From Moraxellaceae bacterium (GTDB lineage Bacteria; Pseudomonadota; Gammaproteobacteria; Pseudomonadales; Moraxellaceae), in assembly GCA_030680295.1 (NCBI GenBank), contig JAUXVU010000018.1, positions 62,001 to 126,000 of the forward strand: DNA of 64,000 bases, written 5' to 3'. The notes beneath the pieces were generated by a model. That model was not told where the DNA came from. It saw nothing but the letters and a program-made list of their open reading frames with translations, and made no database searches. Both the position numbers and the translations under genes were made by a program. Of the stretch, positions 54,982 through 64,000 are shown one piece after another; position 1 is the stretch's first letter; each line of letters begins with the position of its first letter.

Positions 54982-56367
54982 TTAATGAGTTATAAATAAA
55001 TTGAGATCGATACATTCCGCCATGGCTAAATAGCCTGCTGGGCTAGGGTGAAGATTGTCACCACTATTGAATTCATCAGCTAAATAACCCGGATTTTGTG
55101 GGTCCGCTAAACATTGATCAAAGTCCACAATGCCATCGCTTAATGTTTGTGTTCTGATCCAAGCGTTGATTGCGTCTCGCGATTTTTTGGCCTCGGCACT
55201 GCCATGTAAAATACCAATCGGTAGCGGCAGGTTGCCTAAAATTGGCAGGCCTTTTAGAACCGTACCTTCGGCTGGAGGAATGGTGCCGAGAATCAGTTTT
55301 ACATTGGCCTGATGGGCTCGTTCAATCAGTGATTTATAACCGGTGATCAGGTCTTCTGGAGTGATGGACTGACCCAACTTAGGGTTACCAAGATCGTTTG
55401 TTCCAATCATAAGCAAAATATGACTTAGACCAGTGACAGATAAAACATCATGATCAAAGCGCTTTAGCAAACTGGCACCGAACTGTGGCAACAACGCATC
55501 GTTAATAAGCTCATTGCCACCAATACCTGCATTGGCAACAGTAAACGGTAATTTGGCCTCTAATATTCGTCGTTGCAAATGATTTGGATAGCGCTGATCG
55601 CTTGATGTCATGGGCGATGAGAGGCCGCTCAGTATCTGAGTTGTTGAGCCTGAGCCATCAGTAATGGAGTCACCTACGGTGACGATGGTCCGAACGCTTT
55701 TGGGTGCTGCCACTTCTAAGGCTTCAATGGCTAAGAAATTACTGGTATAGCCATCAGGCACGGCCATAAATGGGGTAGCGTTTGGGTCTTTTGTAAAATC
55801 CCCGGGAATACTCATAAAGAGTATTTCGTTTGCATTTAAGTGACGAGTGACTTGAGGTGTCAGCGTGGGCGCATAAAAGCTAACACCGACTCGCTCAAAA
55901 GCTCGCAGAGGGTAGCTAATGGTATCGCTTACAGCAGACTGACCGGCTGGGATGGTAATTTTGGATTTTCCAGCAAAAGTGAGTAGGCACTCAGTATTTG
56001 GTTGAAGTTCAGCTTTCCCGGGAGTGATCTCTTTGGCGATATGAATGTTCTCTAGCGTAACGGGTAAATTTGAATAATGGTTTGAGAGTCGTAGCCTAAT
56101 ACGGTCGCTATCGTGGTGTGGTGCAAAGAACTGCCGCACAGTTAGTGCGCTAATCGGGTGAGTGATTAGTGCATCACTGGGTGCTGTTCGCCAGCTTGTG
56201 ACCATGTGTTGGCTAGTTGGCAGCCTAGTGGGGCTGCAGCGCTCAGCGGTATTATGGTCTGACATTTGTAATGACGTACTTACGGCGGAGAAGTTGTTGT
56301 CAGTACCACAACCGAGCAAGGTTAAGGCGAGCAGGGGAATGTAAAGCAGTCTCTGAAAGCAGATCAC
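54982..56367 (-). CDS. SGNH/GDSL-family lipoprotein hydrolase
   Basis: 461 residues with lipobox LLGC. An N-terminal beta domain (about 60-220) precedes the SGNH domain: block I VGDSITDG, block II Gly in NAGIGGNEL, block III GTND and block V DNLHPS (Asp/His) near residue 437. Such enzymes remove ester groups from carbohydrates or lipids. With the downstream GH31 it forms a probable two-gene glycan-use operon controlled by the divergent TetR. Confidence 0.88.
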   Translation of the reverse strand: MICFQRLLYIPLLALTLLGCGTDNNFSAVSTSLQMSDHNTAERCSPTRLPTSQHMVTSWRTAPSDALITHPISALTVRQFFAPHHDSDRIRLRLSNHYSNLPVTLENIHIAKEITPGKAELQPNTECLLTFAGKSKITIPAGQSAVSDTISYPLRAFERVGVSFYAPTLTPQVTRHLNANEILFMSIPGDFTKDPNATPFMAVPDGYTSNFLAIEALEVAAPKSVRTIVTVGDSITDGSGSTTQILSGLSSPMTSSDQRYPNHLQRRILEAKLPFTVANAGIGGNELINDALLPQFGASLLKRFDHDVLSVTGLSHILLMIGTNDLGNPKLGQSITPEDLITGYKSLIERAHQANVKLILGTIPPAEGTVLKGLPILGNLPLPIGILHGSAEAKKSRDAINAWIRTQTLSDGIVDFDQCLADPQNPGYLADEFNSGDNLHPSPAGYLAMAECIDLNLFITH

Positions 56368-56445
56368 GATTCCCCCTAAGGCAAGACGCCAATTTTATTG
56401 TTTTGACCACAGCATGCATTTTTCTTTTATCATGCACTGCGTAGT

Positions 56446-56464
56446 GTCAGATAGTATATCTGAC
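56446..56464. promoter_or_regulatory. Palindromic operator between the SGNH/GH31 operon and tetR
   Basis: GTCAGATA-GTA-TATCTGAC has perfect 8-base arms, the size and symmetry of TetR operators. It lies directly upstream of the tetR start and about 80 bases from the SGNH start, so one site could control both genes. Confidence 0.75.
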
Positions 56465-56469
56465 CCGTT

Positions 56470-57165
56470 GTGGTGTCAAATAAAGTTTTGAGGAGAAATG
56501 AAATCACAAACGTAACAAAACAGAAGGTGGATGAGTCGCCACGGAATGCGCGTAAATATGGCGGTAAAGATGCCTTGGCTCGTCAAAAAGAGCGTAAGGA
56601 TAAGTTGCTGGCAGCTGGCATTAAACTGATAGGTCGAGAGGGTTTTGCCGCCACCAGTATTGATGCAATTTGTGCTGAAGCGGGTTTAACCAAGCGATAT
56701 TTTTATGAGTCTTATGAAAGCACCAATGTGTTGTTACTTGAGGCATATCAAGCAGTCATTGTTGAGCTTTTGGTGTCTATTCAGCAGGCTACACAGCCTT
56801 ATTTAAATGATGCCAAGGCATTAGTTCACGCAGGGCTGCTACAGACATTTACGTTTGTGGCTAATAACCCCGATAAAGCACGCTTAATCATGATTGAAGC
56901 GATGTCTGTGCGTGGTCAACTTGGTCATTTATATGGCAAAGGCTATGGTCATTTTGTGGGTTTATTAGTGGCGTTTACTAAGCCATTTCTGAAAGGCGAA
57001 GGTGCAAGTGATGTCATGCTAACCGTGATGGCTAAGGCTATGGTGGGTAGTCTTATTCATTTGTGTCAGGGATGGATAGCGACAGACTTTAAGCAACCAA
57101 TTAATGAGTTGGTGCAAGGCATGGAGATTATTTTTGCTGGGATGGCGAAAGAGCTTGGTATTTAA
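56470..57165 (+). CDS. TetR-family regulator
   Basis: Up to 231 residues. The HTH is SIDAICAEAGLTKRYFYESY near residue 64, the ligand domain unassigned. The start is unclear: GTG 56470 or 56473, TTG 56488 and GTG 56527 are in frame, while the best ribosome site (AGGAG 56491-56495) serves an out-of-frame ATG at 56498 that encodes only MKSQT. The operator just upstream suggests autoregulation and control of the divergent hydrolase operon. Confidence 0.85.
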   Translation: MVSNKVLRRNEITNVTKQKVDESPRNARKYGGKDALARQKERKDKLLAAGIKLIGREGFAATSIDAICAEAGLTKRYFYESYESTNVLLLEAYQAVIVELLVSIQQATQPYLNDAKALVHAGLLQTFTFVANNPDKARLIMIEAMSVRGQLGHLYGKGYGHFVGLLVAFTKPFLKGEGASDVMLTVMAKAMVGSLIHLCQGWIATDFKQPINELVQGMEIIFAGMAKELGI

Positions 57166-57244
57166 TGCAAAGAAGTGCCACGCAAAACCAATTTCACTGG
57201 CTACGGACGATAGTACCCAGTGTTACTAAAAGCGGGAACACGTC

Positions 57245-57264
57245 GGCGCATCGAATGATGCGCC
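57245..57264. repeat. Perfect hairpin between tetR and the P450 gene
   Basis: GGCGCATC-GAAT-GATGCGCC, 8-base perfect stem with a 4-base loop, between convergent genes. No T run on either side, so not a standard intrinsic terminator; a REP-like or rho-linked structure is possible. Confidence 0.6.
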
Positions 57265-57296
57265 AGCTTCCAACTGACATCTACTTGCAGAATGTC

Positions 57297-58682
57297 TTAC
57301 CTAGATTTAGCCGTTACTTTAACCATCATTTGACTATAACCACGTACAAGATTTGACTGAACTTTTTCAGGCTCATCCAGCACTTCAATGTGATCAAAGC
57401 GCTTTAGGATTTCTTCCCACAGGATGCGCAATTGCATCTCGGCTAAACGGTTACCCATGCAGCGGTGAATGCCAAAACCGAACGACAAATGATTTCGTGC
57501 ATTCTTACGATCAACGATAAATTCATCGGGCTGCTCAATGGCACGCTCATCACGATTGCCAGAGGCATACCACATCACTACTTTATCGCCTTTTTTGATG
57601 AGCTTGCCATTGAGTTCCACATCTTGCTTTGCGATACGACGCATATACGCCAGCGGGGTTTGCCAACGAATAATTTCGGACACCATATTGGGTATTAGGG
57701 CAGGGTTATTTTTCAGCTTAATAAACTCGTCTGGAAACTGATTGAGAGCCAATACACCACCGGTCATCGAGTTACGAGTCGTATCGTTGCCGCCCACAAT
57801 TAACAGTGCCAAATTACCAATAAACTCCATCGGACGATGAATAAGGTCTTTGGTGTCGTTGTTAGATTGAAGCAGCGTAATTAAATCAAAGCTTGCTGCT
57901 TCGCCCGCAGCACGCCTAGCGAGTTTGTCATGCCACAGGGCTGAAAAGTGTTTGGCCATGTCGGCAACACCGCGAAAGGTCTCATTAATATCTGCATCGC
58001 CGCCTGTGGTTTCAGCATTTGCTGCGGCTAAGTCTGACCAATACACCAACTTGTGACGTTTCTCAAAGGGGAAGTCCAGCAAGGTAGCGAGCATTCGGGC
58101 TGTTAGCTCGACCGAAACCGTTTTAACCCAGTCAAAAGCCACACCGGGCTGAAGCGCATCTAGCACCTCGGCGGTACGTGACCGAATTAGGCCTTCCATC
58201 TCCATCAGGTTTCTAGGTGCCACCACACTTTGCACGGCTTGCCGTTGCACATCATGTTTTGGCGGATCCATCGCAATAAACATTTCAACGGCTAAGCCTT
58301 CGGGTGGAGTCCCCAAAATAATGGCTGGTTCTGCAGAAAACAGCTCATGGCTTTTGTCGACAAATAGAATGTCTTCATAACGCGTGATGGACCAAAACGG
58401 ACCAAACGGAGAGTTGGCTACAAAATGTACCGGGTCTTCATTACGAAGGCGCTTAAAGTAAGACTGCCATTTATTTTGGCGCCACAAGAAAGGGTTGCTG
58501 ACATCAATATCCTTTAGCGCCAATGCCGCCACCTCGGGAATGGGCGACTCCACAAATGTAAGGGAAGTATGTGGACCAATCAGCTTGCGTTTGGCAGCAA
58601 AAAATACATGTGCACCTTTAATTTGCAAATCAATTGGAATCCGCGCCTGTGCTTGCTCTATGGCTGATGTTAAAAGTGTCAT
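57297..58682 (-). CDS. Cytochrome P450, CYP153-like alkane hydroxylase
   Basis: 461 residues from ATG 58682 (GAGG 7 bases upstream); a longer frame to 58772 is rejected. The heme ligand is C408 in FGFGIHRCMGN, the I-helix is LLIVGGNDTTRNS, the ExxR is SEIIRW. The IHRCMGNRLAEMQLRILWEEI block and N-terminal layout are typical of CYP153, which hydroxylates alkanes or fatty acids at the chain end. It needs the ferredoxin encoded upstream; no ferredoxin reductase is nearby. Confidence 0.88.
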   Translation of the reverse strand: MTLLTSAIEQAQARIPIDLQIKGAHVFFAAKRKLIGPHTSLTFVESPIPEVAALALKDIDVSNPFLWRQNKWQSYFKRLRNEDPVHFVANSPFGPFWSITRYEDILFVDKSHELFSAEPAIILGTPPEGLAVEMFIAMDPPKHDVQRQAVQSVVAPRNLMEMEGLIRSRTAEVLDALQPGVAFDWVKTVSVELTARMLATLLDFPFEKRHKLVYWSDLAAANAETTGGDADINETFRGVADMAKHFSALWHDKLARRAAGEAASFDLITLLQSNNDTKDLIHRPMEFIGNLALLIVGGNDTTRNSMTGGVLALNQFPDEFIKLKNNPALIPNMVSEIIRWQTPLAYMRRIAKQDVELNGKLIKKGDKVVMWYASGNRDERAIEQPDEFIVDRKNARNHLSFGFGIHRCMGNRLAEMQLRILWEEILKRFDHIEVLDEPEKVQSNLVRGYSQMMVKVTAKSR

Positions 58683-58705
58683 AACGCGCCTCGTTTTTCC
58701 GTTAA

Positions 58706-59026
58706 TTACATTTGTGATTCGGGCAAATGAACGACTAAGCCATCGAGTTGTGCTGATAAATCGATTTGACATGCTAGACGTGAGTTGGCTGTTTTTTCCG
58801 GTGTGAGGTTTAGCATTTGAAGCTCATGAGCAGCTGCCGAGCCAGTTTTGCTAATCCAGCTGTTATCAATAAATACATGACAGGTGCCGCAAGCACAGGC
58901 GCCGCCACAGTCAGCATCAATACCAGGCACATAGTTATCTTTGGCAAGTTGCATCAAGGTCTTATCGGTTTCTAACTGAACTTGATGAGTAGTGCCGTTA
59001 TGTTCCACAAAGGTGATATGTCCCAT
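58706..59026 (-). CDS. [2Fe-2S] ferredoxin, P450 partner
   Basis: 106 residues of the adrenodoxin/putidaredoxin type: DADCGGACACGTC gives the C-x5-C-x2-C set and the last ligand is in RLACQI. It passes electrons to the P450 encoded 23 bases downstream. ATG 59026 follows GAGGA; a GTG lies one codon earlier. Confidence 0.9.
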   Translation of the reverse strand: MGHITFVEHNGTTHQVQLETDKTLMQLAKDNYVPGIDADCGGACACGTCHVFIDNSWISKTGSAAAHELQMLNLTPEKTANSRLACQIDLSAQLDGLVVHLPESQM

Positions 59027-59107
59027 CACTTCCTCTTGCGCTGGTTAAGTACACTTACTCTAAATAAGGCCATGGCAGATAAAGAGGTCATTTCTTGCCA
59101 AATTAGG

Positions 59108-59120
59108 GTCTTAATAAGAC
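59108..59120. promoter_or_regulatory. Palindrome in the ferredoxin/AraC divergent region
   Basis: GTCTTA-A-TAAGAC, perfect 6-base arms, in the 136-base gap between the P450 operon and the AraC gene. It is a candidate regulator site, by position. Confidence 0.4.
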
Positions 59121-59162
59121 AAATAAGGAAATATATGACTTAATGGTCATCTTATTGTGGGC

Positions 59163-60218
59163 ATGATGGTGGCATGTGTGATCAATGAAACTGTTACAGG
59201 ACAGGCGTGTATTCCGTCGAATTACTCTCGTATTCTGGCGCGTGAATTAGGCTTGCAAGTTCGGGATCTGCCGCGGCTGCTACTGATGACACAGTTAAGT
59301 GTTGCCGCATTTAAAAGCGAAGACACCTTGCTGACAGCGCAGCAACAGCTGCAAATATTGCATAACAGTTTGTCCTTAACCGACGACCTTGAAATTGGCT
59401 TTAGGTTTGGCAAACGCTTAACGCCGGCAACCCATGGTGCGCTGGGCGCTTTATTAAACAGCAGTACAAATTTGTTAGTTGGCTTGCAGGCGTTAGCGGT
59501 GTTTTTACCAACACGTATTAGTTTTCTGCGCTTAGCGCTTATTCAAACTAAGCAGCGAGTGACACTAAAGGTTCATCACGAAGGCAATCTATACTCAGAA
59601 ATTCAGCAAATGGTTTCTGAGGCGATTGCACTGGTTTTTTGTGAGTGTGCTGAGTTTATTAATGGTCAGACTGTTGATGATGCTACGATTTCTTTTCCTT
59701 ATGCCGCACCTTCAAATCAGGCCTTATATGAAAAAAACTTGCCCTGTGCTTTTGCGTTTAATGCTGATGTATTAACCATTGAGCTGCCTTTAAAAAGTTG
59801 TCTAATTCAAAACGCATCTGCCAATAAAGAGAGCTTCGCCTTAGCGTTTGCGCAGTGTGAAAAAATTCGAGCTTCTTTGAGTACGAATAAAAGCACCACC
59901 ACGCATCAGCTACAGCACTTGTTGTTAAATCATGCGTTGGGACGCCTTACGGAAGACGAGGCGGCGGCCATGCTGTTTATCAGTAAACGAACATTAGCCA
60001 GACGACTACAGGCAGAAAGCACCAGCTTCAGACAAGTGCAAGACACCATCTTGTCACAGCATGCCAGTATTTATTTAAGGCAAAGCGAGCTTTCTAACGA
60101 TGCCATTGCGGCATTGCTTAATTTTCATGATAGCTCAAATTTTAGGCGGGCATTTAAACGCTGGTTTAACCTCACACCTTCGGCTTATCGTGCACTTTAT
60201 AAGGACCGACTCCACTAG
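59163..60218 (+). CDS. AraC-family regulator, divergent from the P450 operon
   Basis: About 351 residues. The N-terminal half is an arabinose-binding-like domain (LGLQVRDLPRLLLMTQ, GFRFGKRLTPATHGALGALLNSS); the C-terminal HTH_18 is seen in MLFISKRTLARRLQAESTSF and FHDSSNFRRAFKRWFNLTPSAYR. Related regulators next to CYP153 genes respond to alkanes. The start is GTG 59157 or ATG 59163/59166, none with a good ribosome site. Confidence 0.88.
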   Translation: MMVACVINETVTGQACIPSNYSRILARELGLQVRDLPRLLLMTQLSVAAFKSEDTLLTAQQQLQILHNSLSLTDDLEIGFRFGKRLTPATHGALGALLNSSTNLLVGLQALAVFLPTRISFLRLALIQTKQRVTLKVHHEGNLYSEIQQMVSEAIALVFCECAEFINGQTVDDATISFPYAAPSNQALYEKNLPCAFAFNADVLTIELPLKSCLIQNASANKESFALAFAQCEKIRASLSTNKSTTTHQLQHLLLNHALGRLTEDEAAAMLFISKRTLARRLQAESTSFRQVQDTILSQHASIYLRQSELSNDAIAALLNFHDSSNFRRAFKRWFNLTPSAYRALYKDRLH

Positions 60219-60345
60219 GTATCTGTTTACCTCACAATTGGGCGTCGATTTGCAAATGAGAGTGCGGTTAATCCATCGGATATTAAGATCTGCCTACTGA
60301 AGCGGGTTAAGTCTATTGCACCATACTTAAAAAGTGAGAAGCCAC

Positions 60346-61284
60346 ATGAAATTAATACTTAGTTTAGTGATGTCGATAGTTCTTGTATTGGTAGTGGCAT
60401 TGGTTTGGAGCTTTATGCCAGCCAAACTGGGGTCAACCGCCATAGAGTTAACTGATGTTCCAAAAGCTATGCCACCAGAAGGGATGTCAATTAGTGCACT
60501 GCCAACCGGTGTGATGAAGTCGCGAGCAGGTCTTGCCTATCGCGGTGGTAGATTTGATGATGAACGCGATTTTGCTATGACTGCTATTTTGGTTCGTCAC
60601 CCAAAAGGTAACCTGCTATTTGATACTGGATTTGGCCGTAATGTTGATGAGCACTTCAAGACGTTACCCAAACTGATGCAGTCAACCACGACTTATGAAA
60701 AAGCTGAAACAGTTGCTAGTCAGCTACAAAATGCTGGCATCAGTCATCGTGAAATTGCAGGTATTGTGCTGACGCACGCACATTGGGATCATGTCAGTGG
60801 TTTGGATAGCTTGCCGAGTGTACCGCTGTGGGTTAACGCTACTGAGCATGAGTTTATTGAAAGCGGTAATGAGCACTCAGCATTAGCTCAAAGCCTAGCA
60901 CCACATAATTTTCACATTTATCAATTTGTCGACAGTCCATATTTGGGCTTCCCTCGCAGTTATGATGTTTGGGGTGATGGATCTATTGTGCTGGTTCCGG
61001 CAGAAGGCCATACCCCGGGATCAGTCTTAGTTTTCATCACTTTACCGTCCGGCACACGTTATCTACTACTTGGTGATCTAGTCTGGCAAGCTGAGGGCAT
61101 CACGTTGCCTGCTGAGCGACCATGGTTGGTGCGTGCAATGCTAGGCGAGGATGCTGAGCGCGTTCGTCAGCATATTCGGCATGTGGCGGCTATCCATCAG
61201 CGTTTTCCCGAAATTAAGCTACTGCCAGCCCATGACGCTCGTGCCATGTTGGAGCTGCCAGTGCTGCCAAATAGCAGGAATTAA
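60346..61284 (+). CDS. Membrane-anchored MBL-fold hydrolase
   Basis: 312 residues with an N-terminal membrane helix (about 5-25). The zinc motif THAHWDH lies near residue 140, with EGHTPGS and PAHD as further ligand regions; LFDTGFGRN precedes them. Lactonases and other esterases share this layout; the substrate is unknown. ATG 60346 is preferred over 60334. Confidence 0.85.
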   Translation: MKLILSLVMSIVLVLVVALVWSFMPAKLGSTAIELTDVPKAMPPEGMSISALPTGVMKSRAGLAYRGGRFDDERDFAMTAILVRHPKGNLLFDTGFGRNVDEHFKTLPKLMQSTTTYEKAETVASQLQNAGISHREIAGIVLTHAHWDHVSGLDSLPSVPLWVNATEHEFIESGNEHSALAQSLAPHNFHIYQFVDSPYLGFPRSYDVWGDGSIVLVPAEGHTPGSVLVFITLPSGTRYLLLGDLVWQAEGITLPAERPWLVRAMLGEDAERVRQHIRHVAAIHQRFPEIKLLPAHDARAMLELPVLPNSRN

Positions 61285-61403
61285 TTTTTGAATCTGTTTA
61301 TGGAGGCGAATTGGACACTCGATTAAGAATAAGCGAGACTCTAGCTACATAGGCCCTTATTCAATATAAAAATATTTCAGCTAGTAGTCGAGGCAGTAGC
61401 CGT

Positions 61404-62822
61404 ATGGCAGATGAGCGCTTTCTTTATGAGAACATCAGTCAGCGGTTACGTAACCAAATACTTGGCGGCAGCTATCGCGTAGGAGAGCGACTCCCCTCTA
61501 TTCGTCGACTAAGCCAAGTTTTTGGGGTCAGTATCAACACGATCATGTTGTGCTTTCGTCAGCTGGAGTCCGATGAGCTTATAGACATTCGCCCACGCTC
61601 AGGCGTGTTTGTCACCAATCATAGTTCGCCGAACCCTAACCAAAGTAACATAGCCCATTTCCCACTTTTGCCAGTGAACGTATCATTAAGTGAAGATATT
61701 TTTCACTATATGGAACCTCATATTGAGGAGCATTTAGTTCGCTTGGGTATTGCCTTGCCTGCTCATGAAATCATGTCGATCGAACACGTATTGCGCACTA
61801 TGCGCGGCGTTATTCGTAGACAATCTTTAGATGCTTGGGATTACATGCACCCACATGGGTACGCGAAATTTACCAATCAATTAGCAAAACGTAGTCTTAA
61901 TTATCCTGTGCCCATTGCTCAAGAAGATTTGATAGTCACTAATGGGTGTATGGAGGCGATTGAGCTTGCACTTAGAACAGTCACCAAACGTGGTGACACC
62001 GTTGCAGTCGAAACTCCCAGCTACTATGGCACGCTCCTGGCATTAGAGGTTATGCAGCGCAAAGTTCTTGAAATTCCGACAGATTATCGAGATGGAATAT
62101 GTCTTGATGCGCTCGAGCAGGCATTCAAACGTGGGCAAGTTAGTGCTTGCTTAGTTTCCTGTAATGCACAAAATCCACTAGGTTTTACCATGTCGGCAGA
62201 CCGTAAGCAGAGGTTAGTTAAGCTGGCCACCCACTACAAGATACCGCTGATTGAAAACGATATATGGGGTGATACTGTCTATGCAGGAGACTCGCCACCA
62301 GCCAAGGCATACGATGAGGCTGGGATGGTTATTTACTGCAACTCATTCTCAAAATCATTAATGCCTGGTCTCAGACTGGGCTGGGTTGCACCAGGGCGCT
62401 TTCACCATCGCTTGCGTGAGCTTAAACAAATCAGCAGCATTACTACGGCATCAGCCCCGCAGCTACTGATGGCTAGGCTAATGGAAAGCGGCTTTTATGC
62501 GCAGCACGTACAACAGTTGCGGCGAAAGCTAGCCGTGCAAACAAAAGAGACTGCCTCCGCTGTACTTAAAGCCTTTCCTACAGGAACTCGTATTGTGACA
62601 CCTACTGGTGGTTGCGTACTCTGGGTTGGCCTACCTGATCAAATAGACTCCAGAACGCTGTTTGACCAAGCACTGACAAAAGGTATTCATATCTTCCCCG
62701 GCTCAGTGTTTTCTGCAGGTCCACGACACTTCGATAACCTACGCTTAAATGCTGGCGCGCCATTAAATGACAAGTTGCGGCTGGCTATTAATCAATTAGG
62801 CGAAATGGCAAAACGCATCTAA
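61404..62822 (+). CDS. MocR-type GntR/aminotransferase regulator
   Basis: 472 residues: an N-terminal GntR winged helix (RLRNQILGGSYRVGERLPSIRR, SINTIMLCFRQLE) joined to a class I aminotransferase-like domain with the PLP lysine in NSFSKSLMPGLRLGWV. Such fusions usually act as PLP-sensing or amino-acid-linked regulators. No target is evident; the gene stands alone. Confidence 0.9.
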   Translation: MADERFLYENISQRLRNQILGGSYRVGERLPSIRRLSQVFGVSINTIMLCFRQLESDELIDIRPRSGVFVTNHSSPNPNQSNIAHFPLLPVNVSLSEDIFHYMEPHIEEHLVRLGIALPAHEIMSIEHVLRTMRGVIRRQSLDAWDYMHPHGYAKFTNQLAKRSLNYPVPIAQEDLIVTNGCMEAIELALRTVTKRGDTVAVETPSYYGTLLALEVMQRKVLEIPTDYRDGICLDALEQAFKRGQVSACLVSCNAQNPLGFTMSADRKQRLVKLATHYKIPLIENDIWGDTVYAGDSPPAKAYDEAGMVIYCNSFSKSLMPGLRLGWVAPGRFHHRLRELKQISSITTASAPQLLMARLMESGFYAQHVQQLRRKLAVQTKETASAVLKAFPTGTRIVTPTGGCVLWVGLPDQIDSRTLFDQALTKGIHIFPGSVFSAGPRHFDNLRLNAGAPLNDKLRLAINQLGEMAKRI

Positions 62823-62940
62823 TACGTCTCCTCATCTGTACTAATGCTTTAGGCGAATCTGTACCTGTTATATCGCAGACACCTCCTCATATGATGACCA
62901 AGCTCAACAATTACAACAAAGGTCATACGAGGAATACCAT

Positions 62941-64000
62941 ATGTCCAGCTTACCGCGGTACGCAGCACCTTTTACAGTTAGCTTGCTCACCCTTGCTCTA
63001 CTTGGTTGCCTAGGCTCTAGCGACTCCAAGTCAAACGCATTACCTGATATCAAGCTTAAGTCACTCTCCAGTGCCCCAGACCAAGTCAGCGGAGGCGATG
63101 TACTACTCTCATTCGAGGGTGATATGGAGCTGATTGACCAGGAAAAAGATCAGCTGGAGATTTTGCTAAATGGTGAGAAGGTTGAGGCCTCTCGATCTAC
63201 TCTCCGCAACGGGCGTATTGAGGTTCTGATTGAGGGTCTTAAAATAGGCAATAACAAGTTGCAGCTACGTCATGTAAAGCATGGGCAACTGCAAGAAATG
63301 ACATTAACTAACTACCCGATTACGGGGCCTATTTTCTCTGGGCCACAGCAATACCCCTTTGTCTGCACCGTCACAGAGTTAGGCAAGCAACCTCTGGTTG
63401 ATACTGACGGGAGTAAGGGCTTTCCTGTTAAGGATGCTGAGGGCAATTTGGTTGGTCTTAGTAAAGATTGCTCGATCGAAACCTATGTAGAGTTTTACTA
63501 CCGTTCAACCGATGGTAACTACAAAGCACTGCCAGCTGATCGCGTAAGACCGGCCGATATGGCAACCACCACACTAACTGATGCTCGTGTGGTTGACTTT
63601 ATCGTACGGCGTGAGGTTGGCACCATTAATCGTTTTATATATAGCTTTGCCACATTGGCGAGTTTGAGTGATACCGACGAGACGGCATCAACCGAGCTTT
63701 GGAACGGTCGAGCACTATTCCAGTTCTTGGGTGGCGTTGCGATTGGGCATACCCAAGGGCGTATGGACAATCGTACTACCCAGTCCATGCTGCCAGAAGT
63801 GCTCGGCAAAGGGTACGCAGTTCTTTTTTCAACCGGCACGGTCACCGACTCGCACTACAACCTACAAGTTGGTGGCGAAACCGCCTTGATGGTCAAAGAG
63901 CACTTTATCAAACGCTTCGGCACGCCAGAATATACCGTTGCTATTGGCGGCTCTGGTGGCGGCATTCAGCAATATGTTTACTCTCAAAATCATCCCGGCT
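62941..64000 (+). CDS. DUF6351-like lipoprotein, C-terminus beyond window
   Basis: Open to the window end (353 codons). Lipobox LLGC near residue 23. The mature part begins with a beta domain (LSSAPDQVSGGDVLLSFEGDM), then FVCTVTELGK and a hydrolase-like segment with the nucleophile-elbow-like GGSGGGIQQY near the cut end. This matches what I recall of DUF6351, exported alpha/beta hydrolase-like proteins. CGAGGA precedes the ATG. No promoter is called. Confidence 0.75.
   Translation, partial: MSSLPRYAAPFTVSLLTLALLGCLGSSDSKSNALPDIKLKSLSSAPDQVSGGDVLLSFEGDMELIDQEKDQLEILLNGEKVEASRSTLRNGRIEVLIEGLKIGNNKLQLRHVKHGQLQEMTLTNYPITGPIFSGPQQYPFVCTVTELGKQPLVDTDGSKGFPVKDAEGNLVGLSKDCSIETYVEFYYRSTDGNYKALPADRVRPADMATTTLTDARVVDFIVRREVGTINRFIYSFATLASLSDTDETASTELWNGRALFQFLGGVAIGHTQGRMDNRTTQSMLPEVLGKGYAVLFSTGTVTDSHYNLQVGGETALMVKEHFIKRFGTPEYTVAIGGSGGGIQQYVYSQNHPG

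Noticed and set aside
1-64000. CRISPR array, rRNA operon or intact insertion sequence
   Set aside because: No regularly spaced repeats, rRNA sequence or transposase frame was seen in any part of the window.

Overview
The window is a stretch of gammaproteobacterial chromosome, most likely from the Pseudomonadales. From about 1 to 23.7 kb the order exbD-msbA-lpxK-ycaR-kdsB-PTP-murB | rne | rluC-HAD-sppA-yceD-rpmF-plsX-fabD-fabG-acpP-fabF-pabC-mltG-tmk-holB-tatD-tetR-etfBA closely follows the Pseudomonas arrangement, with msbA inserted and pilZ absent between holB and tatD. A CYP153-type P450 and the moderate base composition fit an environmental Moraxellaceae-like organism. The genus call is inference; the gene order is read directly.

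Region 1 (1-23.7 kb) is conserved housekeeping: lipid A/KDO and peptidoglycan precursor supply, RNase E with a highly structured 5' leader, a fatty-acid/phospholipid operon with ribosomal protein L32, DNA replication genes (tmk, holB) and the electron-transfer flavoprotein. Region 2 (23.7-32.2 kb) holds a YgjP-like metallopeptidase, a second ABC exporter, a CFA-synthase-like methyltransferase, a secreted protein of unknown function, a Tat-exported small subunit paired with a GMC flavoprotein, and the potassium transporter Kup.

Region 3 (32.4-52.2 kb) is a genomic island of about 19.7 kb inserted at the 3' end of tRNA-Ser(GGA). The last 15 bases of the tRNA gene recur at 52154-52168, and the hairpin that would terminate the uninterrupted tRNA transcript lies just past that copy. 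No integrase is visible. The island is dominated by apparent metal handling: a small secreted precursor with six EGKCG motifs, its DUF692 (MNIO) and DUF2063 partners, a DoxX protein, an ECF sigma/zinc-finger anti-sigma pair, a DUF4331-lipoprotein-TPR-HupE/UreJ operon with its own ECF sigma/membrane anti-sigma pair and a TonB receptor, and a CzcCBA-type heavy-metal RND efflux operon with His-rich accessory proteins. Two sigma-regulated units share a promoter-like pattern (TG-rich -35, 16-base spacer, CGT[CA]TA -10).

Region 4 (52.2-64 kb) is accessory chromosome: a GH31 glycosidase lipoprotein and an SGNH hydrolase lipoprotein divergent from a TetR regulator across a palindromic operator, a CYP153-like P450 with [2Fe-2S] ferredoxin and divergent AraC regulator but no ferredoxin reductase nearby, a membrane-anchored metallo-beta-lactamase-fold hydrolase, a MocR-type regulator, and a DUF6351-like lipoprotein cut by the window end.
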